Source of the DNA: a virus | Strand: one strand, 5' to 3' | DNA: 26,336 nucleotides | Virus record (IMG/VR): IMGVR_UViG_3300032116_001148 | Coordinates: 1-26,336 of that record | Shown: piece after piece, positions 1 to 8,800 of the stretch | How positions within the stretch are numbered: position 1 is the stretch's first letter | Layout of the letters: each line of letters starts with the position of its first letter | Translations under genes and position numbers: made by a program | Notes under the pieces: generated by a model | Told to the model about the DNA's origin: nothing | What the model saw: only the letters and a program-made list of their open reading frames with translations | Databases searched by the model: none

Positions 1-240
1 GACTACACGTTCCGTGCGAATGAGGAACTCTGGTCGCCGGGCTTCATCACGGCCATCGAGTACCAGCTTGCCTCGATCTTCGCCTATTCCGTTGCCGCTC
101 AGACCGACCTCTCCGACCTGATGGAGAAGCGTGCGCTGCGGCAGATGACGATTGCTCGCAACATCGACTCGCAGAGCCAAACCACGCGGCGTCTGAATGT
201 GCAGAGGTATCATCAGCTTCGCACGACCATTCGGGGGTGA
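1..240 (+). CDS. Tail tube protein A-like (T7 gp11-like), C-terminal fragment
   Basis: The window opens inside this gene; 79 codons are visible before a TGA. The visible part is rich in Arg and Gln and ends with R-Y-H-Q-L-R-T-T-I-R-G, in keeping with the C-terminus of podoviral tail tube A (adaptor) proteins, which join the portal to the tail nozzle. The assignment rests mainly on position: it ends 3 bases before a tail tube B-like gene, the gp11-gp12 order of T7. The N-terminus, start codon and most of the fold lie outside the window, so the call is an inference from context. Confidence 0.6.
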   Translation, partial: DYTFRANEELWSPGFITAIEYQLASIFAYSVAAQTDLSDLMEKRALRQMTIARNIDSQSQTTRRLNVQRYHQLRTTIRG

Positions 241-243
241 CGC

Positions 244-2421
244 ATGGGCGTGAAGCTTGCGCAGACGAACTTCTCTTCCGGTGAACTCGATCCCCTGATG
301 GATATGCGCCACGACACGGGCGCGTATCAGAACGGGGCTCGTAAGCTGCGCAACATTGCCCTACTCAATCAGGGAGGCGGCACTCGCCGTCCTGGGACCG
401 AGCATCTGAATACCCTGACGGGTCGCTCGCGTCTGATCCCATTCGAGTTCTCGTCTTCCGAGCGATACATCTTCGCGCTGTCCAACACTCAGCTGAAGGT
501 GTTCAGCACGTCGGGCACCCTGCTCCAGACGCTCACGGCTCCGTGGACGACCGCGATGCTGTTCGAGCTAACCTTCACTCAGGCTGCTGACGTGATGGTC
601 ATCTGCTACCCGACGATGAAGACCCAGATCATCCGTCGTACCGCAGCGGACACGTTTACGATTGCCGACTTCGCCTTTGATTCGAGCATCAACTCGAACA
701 AGGTGTATCAGCCCTACTACAAGTACGCCGCCGATACGGTCACGCTCTCTGCAAGCGGGACGACCGGAAGTGTGACTCTGACGACTAGCGCCAGCTACTT
801 CGTCGCCGGGCATGTCGGAATGCGCATTCGGTGGTTCGGCGTTGAGATTGAGATTACTGCCGTTACGAACGGCACCACTGCCACGGGCACCGTTAAAGGT
901 ACGCTTGAAGGCACCTATGATCTTGATCCGTTCAAGACGGAGCATTCCAGTTCGACGATCATCGTCACCCATGTGGCGCACGGTCTTACCACCGGACAAT
1001 CGATCACGATTTCGGGGGCGAACACCACTGGTGGTATCAGCAACAACCAGATCAACGGGACTCGGACGATCACCGTGATCGACGACAATCACTACTCGAT
1101 TGTCGCGGGCGGCAATGCCAGCACGTCGGAAGACGGTGGCGGGACCAACGTGAAGTTCACGGGCAACAATATCCCGACCCGCAACTGGGACGAGCCCGCC
1201 TTCTCCGTGGTCTCTGGCTATCCCGGTGCTGTCAGCTTCCACGAGGCGCGTCTGTGGTTCGGTGGTTCCTACTCGCAGCCTGACGGTCTGTGGGCCTCGA
1301 AGATCAATCAGTTCTTCAACTTCGATGTGGGCGAAGGACTCGACAACGAGTCGATTCAAGTCACGGTCGGCTCCGATGACATCTCGTCGGTGAGGCATCT
1401 CGTTTCGAACCGCCACCTTCAGGTGTTCACGGCCACGTCCGAGTTCTATGTGCCGCGTGTTCCGAACAACACGATTACGCCGAGCAACATTTCGATCTCT
1501 CGCCAGACGCCTTACGGGTGCAGCGCCCTGAGCCCGCAGCCCTTCGACGGCGCGACGGTCTACCTTCAGGCGAGCCAGAAGGTCGTGCGCGAGTTTCTGT
1601 ATACGGATACGGAACAGGCTTACAACTCGCCCGCGCTGTCGATGCTGGCCGAGCACCTGATTCTTACACCGCACGACATGGCCGTATCCTACGGCACTGC
1701 CAAGAGCGGCGAGCAGTATCTGCTGGTCGTGAACAACGATGGCTCTCTGGCCGTCTTCCATTCTGCCCGAGCCGAGAAGCTGGCCGGATGGACGCTGTGG
1801 ACGACGAAGGGTTCCGGCTCCGAGACTGCCAAGTTCGATTCGGTGATGACCATCGGCGAGCGCATCTACGTCTCGGTGCAGCGCAACAGCAGCTATCACC
1901 TCGAACGCTTTGCCGAAGAAGACCTTGACTCGACTCTTGATGGGTCGAAGACGTTCACCGCAAGCCCGGCTACTACGGGTTGGGCTATCGGCTCGATCTA
2001 TGCGAACAAGACGGTGTCAGTCGTTTCCGGCAACTACTATCTTGGCGACTTCACCGCCTCGGCGGGTGGAGAGATCGTGCTGAATAACGCGGTCACGAGC
2101 ATCCGTGTCGGGTATAACTACATCCCCGAGATCGAGACGCTGCCCGTGCATCTTCAGCTTGCCGATGGCGTTTACACCGGAAGGCCGAAGCGCATTGCAC
2201 GAGTGATCCTCGGCCTGAACTCTACTCTGTCGGTCAGCGTTGCGGGCAATCGCCTCATCATCCGTCAGGTGCGAGACGACTTTTCGAACGCCCCGAACCC
2301 CGTTACCGGTAAGCGGGAGTTCTTCTTGCTCGGCTACAATCGTGATGCGACCATTACCGTGACGCAGACGGAGCCTCTGCCGATGCGCGTCCTTGGTCTT
2401 GCGATGGAGGTATCGGCCTAA
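244..2421 (+). CDS. Tail tube protein B-like (T7 gp12-like nozzle protein)
   Basis: This 725-residue protein is the likely nozzle of the short tail. Its N-terminus (Q-T-N-F-S-S-G-E-L-D, then G-G-G-T-R-R-P-G-T at about residues 44-52) is the recurring opening of podoviral gp12-like proteins, where the RRPGT motif follows a G-rich turn. The rest is Ser/Thr/Val-rich beta-sheet sequence. Residues of about 239-300 (T-H-V-A-H-G-L-T-T-G-Q-S-I) look like the small beta module often labelled an E1 FCCH-like domain in phage tail proteins, probably an inserted decoration. The ATG follows the preceding stop by 3 bases, and the TAA shares one base with the next ATG, so translation is probably coupled along the tail operon. 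Confidence 0.85.
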   Translation: MGVKLAQTNFSSGELDPLMDMRHDTGAYQNGARKLRNIALLNQGGGTRRPGTEHLNTLTGRSRLIPFEFSSSERYIFALSNTQLKVFSTSGTLLQTLTAPWTTAMLFELTFTQAADVMVICYPTMKTQIIRRTAADTFTIADFAFDSSINSNKVYQPYYKYAADTVTLSASGTTGSVTLTTSASYFVAGHVGMRIRWFGVEIEITAVTNGTTATGTVKGTLEGTYDLDPFKTEHSSSTIIVTHVAHGLTTGQSITISGANTTGGISNNQINGTRTITVIDDNHYSIVAGGNASTSEDGGGTNVKFTGNNIPTRNWDEPAFSVVSGYPGAVSFHEARLWFGGSYSQPDGLWASKINQFFNFDVGEGLDNESIQVTVGSDDISSVRHLVSNRHLQVFTATSEFYVPRVPNNTITPSNISISRQTPYGCSALSPQPFDGATVYLQASQKVVREFLYTDTEQAYNSPALSMLAEHLILTPHDMAVSYGTAKSGEQYLLVVNNDGSLAVFHSARAEKLAGWTLWTTKGSGSETAKFDSVMTIGERIYVSVQRNSSYHLERFAEEDLDSTLDGSKTFTASPATTGWAIGSIYANKTVSVVSGNYYLGDFTASAGGEIVLNNAVTSIRVGYNYIPEIETLPVHLQLADGVYTGRPKRIARVILGLNSTLSVSVAGNRLIIRQVRDDFSNAPNPVTGKREFFLLGYNRDATITVTQTEPLPMRVLGLAMEVSA

Positions 2422-2933
2422 TGTGTGTCTCCGTTCTTGTTGCCAGCACCCTCATCAGCGCGGCTGGTCAGGCTATCCAAGCATCCCAGGCATCTGCTGC
2501 GGCTGAAGCTGAAGCGGATTACAGGAACTATCAGCTTGGCGTTCAGAACGAGCAGCTCGCCGAAGATCGCAAGCTGACCGAGCTTCAGGCACTCGAAGCC
2601 GAAAGCCAGCGTCGTGATCGTGCCCGCGAAATCCGCGCAGCTAACGAAGCCTTCACGGCTGGATCGGGCGTAGGCGAAAGCCGTTCGTTCCTTCAGGGCG
2701 CTGGCGCTGCGGGCGAACAGGCTCTTCGCAAGGACATCACGAACATCCGCTTGCAAGGTTCGGTTGCTACCGGGCGCATCACCGATCAGATCGGCGTGAA
2801 TCGTGTCGAGGCTCAGTTTGCTCGTGACCGTGCGTCGATGATCGGGCAGCAAGCTCGCACCGGAGCCGTGATCGGTACGCTGACGTCTGCTGCTTCGAAT
2901 GCGTATCGCTATACGCAGTACAAGACCAAGTGA
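2421..2933 (+). CDS. Internal virion protein, T7 gp14-like
   Basis: This 170-residue protein has a hydrophobic, Ala-rich N-terminus (residues 1-30, V-L-V-A-S-T-L-I-S-A-A-G), then a long charged helical stretch rich in Glu, Gln and Arg, and a Gly/Ala segment near the C-terminus. That layout and its place between the gp12-like nozzle and the two large internal proteins match the smallest podoviral ejection protein (T7 gp14), which enters the outer membrane during DNA delivery. The ATG overlaps the previous stop by one base (TAATG). No enzymatic motif is visible. The call is based on synteny plus general composition. Confidence 0.75.
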   Translation: MCVSVLVASTLISAAGQAIQASQASAAAEAEADYRNYQLGVQNEQLAEDRKLTELQALEAESQRRDRAREIRAANEAFTAGSGVGESRSFLQGAGAAGEQALRKDITNIRLQGSVATGRITDQIGVNRVEAQFARDRASMIGQQARTGAVIGTLTSAASNAYRYTQYKTK

Positions 2934-2941
2934 GGTAGGCC

Positions 2942-5896
2942 GTGGCTATTCAACGTGATCGTGAACAGATCGGTGTCCAGCCGAGCGGTCGCCTGATCCG
3001 CGAGTTCCGTACCGAGCTTCCCGAGCCTACGACTGGAGCGCTTGTCTCGCGCTTTGGCAGTGCCGTGGGTGAAGTCGGCGAAGGCATGATGAAGCAGGAG
3101 GCCGACAAGGCCGCAAAGGAAGCGATTGCCGCCGCTCCTGTAAAGGACGTAAACGGCAACTACGTTGCGCCGCCTCCGCCCGAGACGTTTGGTCCTTATG
3201 CCGCGAAGATTTATTCCGAGGCAGTCGACACTCGCTATAAGAACAACGTCTTTCAGGACTTCCAGACTAAGCTGAACGAGATTGCTGCTGCGAATCAGAG
3301 CGATCCTGTTCGCTCATTCGAGCTCATGAATGCTCATGCTCGCGGCGTTCTGAAGGGCATCGATCAGCGGTTTGCGCCTGATCTGGAAGCCAACTTCACT
3401 CGCGAAGTGAACGAGCGTCAGCGCGGCATTCTGAATCTGAATGCGTCTCGCGAGCGTGAGGCTACGGTTCAGGACTTGAAGGTTCAGCTTGTTCGGTACA
3501 ACGAGCAAGCGATGGATGCATGGTCCCGTTCTGCGGGCAATCCTGAGATGGAGGCTGAAGCTCGTCGGCTTCAGACTGAGGCGCTCAACACGCAGCGTCG
3601 ACTCGTCCAGTTAGGCGCTGACACTAACATGAGCGTGCAGCAGCTTGAGGCTACGCAGCGCTCGAACCAGTATGCCGGAACCCTCATCTCTGCTTTCAAC
3701 CGTGCTATCGAGGAAGGCTCTCTGACGCCGGAAGCTCTGGCCGATGCCCACATGATCTCGCAGGGTCTTGGCGGCAAGAAGTCGGTCACTATCGGTGGCA
3801 TGACCTTCTCTGCCGATGACGTGCTTCGTGAGATTTCTGATCCGCGCATTCGCCAGATGCTCGGCTCGCGAATCAACACGATCCGTACCGATCTGTCTCA
3901 GAGCTTTGTTCGCGATACTGCGACGGAAAATGCCCGGCGCATCAACGACTACCACGACCGCAACCCCGGTGCTGCGGGTTTCCCGGCCAACACGACAGCG
4001 GAGCAACAGCGTTACGCCGTAGAGACGTGGGCTCAGACCAACAATGTGAATCCGTTCACGCCTGAAGGCTATCAGGTCATCGTCAGCCGCTATGGCGCGG
4101 TGCCTGATAAGTTCTACAATCAGGTTTTCTCCAACATCACCATGAAGACGCCTGAGCAGCTTGAGCGCCTTCGTCCGCTCTGGAGCGCGATGGGCAGCAC
4201 GATCCTTCGCGACGGCTCGCGTGCCAACACGCAGAGCATGGCGCTGGATGCGAAGGACGATGCCTTCATGTGGTGGTACACCACCCTGCGTGGCAACAAT
4301 GAGGGCATGGACCCTGTTGCTGCTGCGGAGGCCGCTCGTAAGAATGTCGAGCGTGGGATGACGCGCATCTCGGAAGAGAGTGCAAACGATATCCTGATGA
4401 AGCAGTTTCGTCTGCGTCAGGGTAATCAGGCCACGGTCACGAACCTCTACGACAAGTTCAAGAGCACGACCGATATCGATCTGACGACGATGAGCGATGA
4501 CTCTCGTCGTTATATCCTTTCGACGGCTGCCGCTTTTGTCGCGAGCGACATGCCGCTCGATGAGGCGCTTGATCGTGCAGGCCGCCACTTCAAGACGAAC
4601 TTTGAAGCGAACCCCTACACTCTGACTTATGGCGTCAAGGGCAAGGGCGGTTTCACTGAGAGGGCAACAAATCCTCCTGCGCTTCCGTCTGCTGATGGTA
4701 CGTCGAGCTATGACTACCTGAAGCCCCTCGTCGGTACGGCGATCAAGGAGATGGCCGATCCGAATCAGATGGGCTTTAAGCTCGATGGTCTCGAAGTCGG
4801 CAAGAACGTGTGGCTGAAGCCTGTCGGCACCAGCATTGCGAATCCTGCGTATCAGCTTTGGTACTATGAGAAGGGTGGAGTCCAAGTACCCATCAAGACC
4901 CGTGACAACACCATCGTCACGATGTTCATTGGCAACTACATCAAGGCGCAGGACGAATATGCTCGCGCCTCGGTTGTCGAAATGGAAAGGACTCGTCGCG
5001 AGTCTCTCTCACAGCTGAACATTGGAGAGCTTGCCGGCGCACCCCCAAGCGCCATGGGCGATTCCTTTGTGCCTGGTCAAGCAGCCGAGGCCATGGGCAC
5101 TCAGCCTCCGCAGAGGGCTGCTCCTGCCCCTCAGACGCCCGCCTCTTCCATGGAAGGCTTTGTGGCGACGGAGGGTCTCGAGATCAGCGGGCAAGCTCCT
5201 GTTGCCGCTCCTGCTGCTCCCGGTAAGCCTCCGCTCTATATCGTTCCTCGTGCCGAGCATGTCATGCCTCCTCCGATGATTCGGAAGATGTTGCAGCGCA
5301 ACGAGGATACGATTGAACTGCGCTCGATCCCGAAGGGTCCGCAGCGTCGAAGCGAAGCGGCCGGCATGGTTCAGGCGGCTTCGTTCGGTGGTGAGAGTGG
5401 TCCTGCTCCCACGACGATTAATCGTGCAATGCAGTTCCTTGGCGTTAACGAACAGAATGGCAGGGCCACGCTGACGGCCTTCTTCCAGAAGACCATCGGT
5501 GAGGCTGTTGATCCTGTGAATACGCCGTGGTGTGCAACCTTCGCCAACGCCATTCTGCGTGAGACCGGATACCTCGGCACCAACTCGAAGTTTGCTCGCT
5601 CCTTCCTTGCCTATGGCGAAACGCCCGAGACGCCGTCCAATGGCGACATCGTGGTGCTGCGTCGTGGTAGAAGCGAAGTCAGCGGCCATGTCGGATTCTT
5701 CATGGGCTATGAAGAACGCGGTGGCCAGCGGTACGTTCGTGTCCTTGGCGGCAACCAGAGCAATGCTGTAACTGAGCAACTGTTCCCGGCCAGCGAAGTG
5801 CTGGGGATTCGTCGCCCGGTGAAGTTGCAGGAAGCCCGCAATCTGCCGGGGGTCGAGGGTACAACTTTCGCGCAGTTCAATGAGGATGTGGGCTGA
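2942..5896 (+). CDS. Internal virion protein, T7 gp15-like, with C-terminal peptidoglycan hydrolase domain
   Basis: A 984-residue ejection protein with a GTG start just after a GAGG ribosome binding site. Residues 1 to about 700 are mostly helical, as expected for the gp15-like component of the ejection conduit. A Pro/Ala-rich linker follows at about 700-800. The C-terminal 130 residues form a TIGR02594/CHAP-like cysteine hydrolase: W-C864-A-T-F-A-N, G-H916-V-G-F-F and G-G-N938-Q can serve as the Cys-His-Asn triad. Such domains cut the peptide part of peptidoglycan, so this is probably the virion lysin that opens the wall during entry. In T7 the wall-cutting domain sits on gp16 and is a transglycosylase; here it is on the gp15-like protein. 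The stop overlaps the next start (TGATG). Confidence 0.82.
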   Translation: MAIQRDREQIGVQPSGRLIREFRTELPEPTTGALVSRFGSAVGEVGEGMMKQEADKAAKEAIAAAPVKDVNGNYVAPPPPETFGPYAAKIYSEAVDTRYKNNVFQDFQTKLNEIAAANQSDPVRSFELMNAHARGVLKGIDQRFAPDLEANFTREVNERQRGILNLNASREREATVQDLKVQLVRYNEQAMDAWSRSAGNPEMEAEARRLQTEALNTQRRLVQLGADTNMSVQQLEATQRSNQYAGTLISAFNRAIEEGSLTPEALADAHMISQGLGGKKSVTIGGMTFSADDVLREISDPRIRQMLGSRINTIRTDLSQSFVRDTATENARRINDYHDRNPGAAGFPANTTAEQQRYAVETWAQTNNVNPFTPEGYQVIVSRYGAVPDKFYNQVFSNITMKTPEQLERLRPLWSAMGSTILRDGSRANTQSMALDAKDDAFMWWYTTLRGNNEGMDPVAAAEAARKNVERGMTRISEESANDILMKQFRLRQGNQATVTNLYDKFKSTTDIDLTTMSDDSRRYILSTAAAFVASDMPLDEALDRAGRHFKTNFEANPYTLTYGVKGKGGFTERATNPPALPSADGTSSYDYLKPLVGTAIKEMADPNQMGFKLDGLEVGKNVWLKPVGTSIANPAYQLWYYEKGGVQVPIKTRDNTIVTMFIGNYIKAQDEYARASVVEMERTRRESLSQLNIGELAGAPPSAMGDSFVPGQAAEAMGTQPPQRAAPAPQTPASSMEGFVATEGLEISGQAPVAAPAAPGKPPLYIVPRAEHVMPPPMIRKMLQRNEDTIELRSIPKGPQRRSEAAGMVQAASFGGESGPAPTTINRAMQFLGVNEQNGRATLTAFFQKTIGEAVDPVNTPWCATFANAILRETGYLGTNSKFARSFLAYGETPETPSNGDIVVLRRGRSEVSGHVGFFMGYEERGGQRYVRVLGGNQSNAVTEQLFPASEVLGIRRPVKLQEARNLPGVEGTTFAQFNEDVG

Positions 5897-8800
5897 TGCC
5901 GTCATTCGATGAAGTCCTGCTCTCGGAAGCCAATGCGATGCGAGCGGAGGGTCTCGACCCGACCGAGGGTGCGTTCACGCCCCTCATGCCTCGCGTCATG
6001 GACAATCGGCTGCCGAACAGCTTCGTCGATAACATTTATGATAGCATCTCGGTCCAGCCTTTCTGGCTGCTGACCAAAGAGGTCATGGACTCGAACTATC
6101 CGCCCGAGCCTGACTATGATCCTCTCGCTGCCGAGAATATCAAGGGCTACGAGTTCTATGCGTCCTATCTGCGTGAGGCTCGCTCACGCGCTCATGCCGA
6201 TTCGATCAAGCGTCGGATCGATACGATTGGCGAAACCAAGAAGCGGCTTGAGGAAGATTCGGGAATCGCTGAAGAGCTGATTGCCGAGTTCGCGAACCCG
6301 ATCAACTACCTGCCTTTCGGTGCCGTTCGCACGGGCGTAGGCTTTGCTCGCGGTGCCGTCCGTGGTGCTGGTGCCTTTGCGCCTGTGGTGCTCGCGGAAG
6401 AAGGTCTTCGCTCTCAGGTTGACCCGACCGCAACTAGGGAAGAACTGCTGACCAATGTGGCCACTGGCGTGGTTCTTGGTGGTCTGATCGGTGGCGGCAT
6501 TGGAGTCATTGGCGGCAATACCGGACTCGCTCGCGTTGCGAAGGAGTACGATACCTTCCAGCGTGCGATGGATGGTGCGCCTGTTCCGACCCGTGACGTG
6601 CCTGTCGAGCCGGGTGCATTCGTTGCCGAGCCGACGAACGTGCCTACCGGGGTTGCCCCTGCGTTCGGTCTGGAGCGTATAACGAACCGCGTTACGGGCT
6701 ATCGCCGTCTCATCTCGTACAACATTCGCGCACTCGAAGACCTCGCCAACGGCATGGTCGGAGAGTTCGATCTGATGTTCAATCGGAACAAGGTCGGACC
6801 TGACGGTACCGCTCCCCTTCCGACGCAGCGGTCTGCTTGGCTTGAGTCTGGCATGTGGCGTGGCATGGCCGCAGACACGCTCAAAAAGCTCGACGCGATC
6901 TATAACGAATACCTGGGCGGTGGTGCTGCTCCGACGACGATTGCCAACGTCAACATCCCGGTCACGATGCAGCGTGTCGGTCAGGCGTTCGGCATGCGTC
7001 CGTCCGATGGCAAGATGACCTACAACGACTTCATGGATGCGATCTTCCGCGCCCATAAGCAGGATGGCGTGAAGGCCGATGATCCCTTCGTCGGCAGGGC
7101 TGCCTCGGTGGTCCGTGAGTTCTTCGACAAGGCTCGTGATGAGGGCGTGAAGACGGGCTTCCTCTTCAACCAGCGATTCGCTGCTGGGGCGTTTGCCAAG
7201 TACTCTGAGAGGGCTGCTCGCTTTCGGGGTGAAATCGAGAAACTTCAGGCCAAAGACCTTCTAACCGACAAAGAGCGCGTGAAGCTCGGGCTTCTTGTGC
7301 AGTCATTTGCAAACGCGCAGAGCAATGCCAAACGCTATTCGTTGGCTAGAATGTCTGAGCAGCGGCAGACCTTAGGTGCCGCACCTATGCCGCGCACCCG
7401 CGTCGACATGATCCCTGCGAATGATGGGATTATGCCGCGCCGCGCTGAAGAGGCCGGCATTGGTCAACCCCCTGCTGCGAATCAGATTCTTCAACGCTTC
7501 GTAAATACGGACACCCAATTCAATCCGGCGAATGACGGACGAATTGTTATTGACGCTTTTGCCGACAATAGGAGTCTGGAAGAGGCTGCGCTTCTTTACA
7601 AGACTGGCAAGCCTTTTGTTGCTGATTCTTTCCACGGGACCACTTACATCTTTGATCGTTTCGACCCTGAGTTTTTGGGTCAAACCACCTATGCTGCATC
7701 TGCAAAAGAAGCATTTTTTTCTGCTCGTTCCACGAAGACGGCTGAATTCTATTCCAATATTGACAATCCTGATCTTAATACCATTGATCAAGATATAAAG
7801 AAGACGCTTCAGCAAAGCATTGGCAAGTCTCCATTGGCATTTGCTGCACATGCCAGAGACCTTGCTTCTGAGTTCCCCATTTTTTTTAAAAATCAGGACG
7901 CAGAAAGAACGTTTTGGAGTATGACTGCTGACGCTCAAAAATATGAAGACCTTTCTCAGTATATCTCTTTTAGGTACATGAATCCGGAGGAAGGCCCGCT
8001 TCCCGATGCTTTTTCTAAAAAGTATATGTATAACAATATGTTAATCCCTGAGTTTGAAGTTGACGTACTCAATGGCACGTTTGATCCTGAAGGGGATCAG
8101 ATGCTCATTGAGCTGCGGAATACAGTGCTCGATATTCGTCAGTCTGTTAATAGGTTTGACATTAACTCTATTGAGGGCGTGGAAGTTGATGAGATACCTT
8201 TGCCCGAGTCAAACATTCATATGCTTCGAATCCGAATGGACAATCCTCTTGTCCACGACTATCAGGGCGAAAGATATCGTGATATTAGTTATTTAAGCTT
8301 AATTAAAAAAGCTAAGGAAGGGGGGCATGATGGCGTAGTCATGCTCAACACATATGATGGCGGTGGAAAAGACATCATCTATGCTGTCTTTGATCCCGAA
8401 AAAATGCGTGCGCGTTTTGATGCTGAGGCTTATGAAGCTACTCGGCGCACTGCTCGCATTGGTCAAAGCCGCCCTTTGAATATGCCTGATCCTGCTAATG
8501 ATCAGAACGTAGGCGTTACCCAAACCACCGCTGCGCTGCGTGGAGTTGGCGGATTTGAGCGTCCCCGCTTTGGTGGAGCCGCGAACGAAAACATTCCTGG
8601 CTATCGTGGTCCCGCGAACGATCCCTTCTATCTTCCTCGTCAGTATGACTACGAGAAGATTGCCGCTGATGAGTCTGGTCCGAAGGTGCTGCGTTCGATC
8701 CTGACGAAGTACTACACCGAGAATCCGCTCCCCGGCCTTTCGGTAACGGATGAGAATGTCGCCAAGCGTGTAGACAGCACGATGAAGACCATTCTTGGAG

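Noticed and set aside
7360-8560. Self-splicing intron or IS element as explanation of the AT-rich island
   Set aside because: The reading frame continues without a stop and encodes a recognisable domain pattern; no terminal inverted repeats, transposase or intron core were seen.
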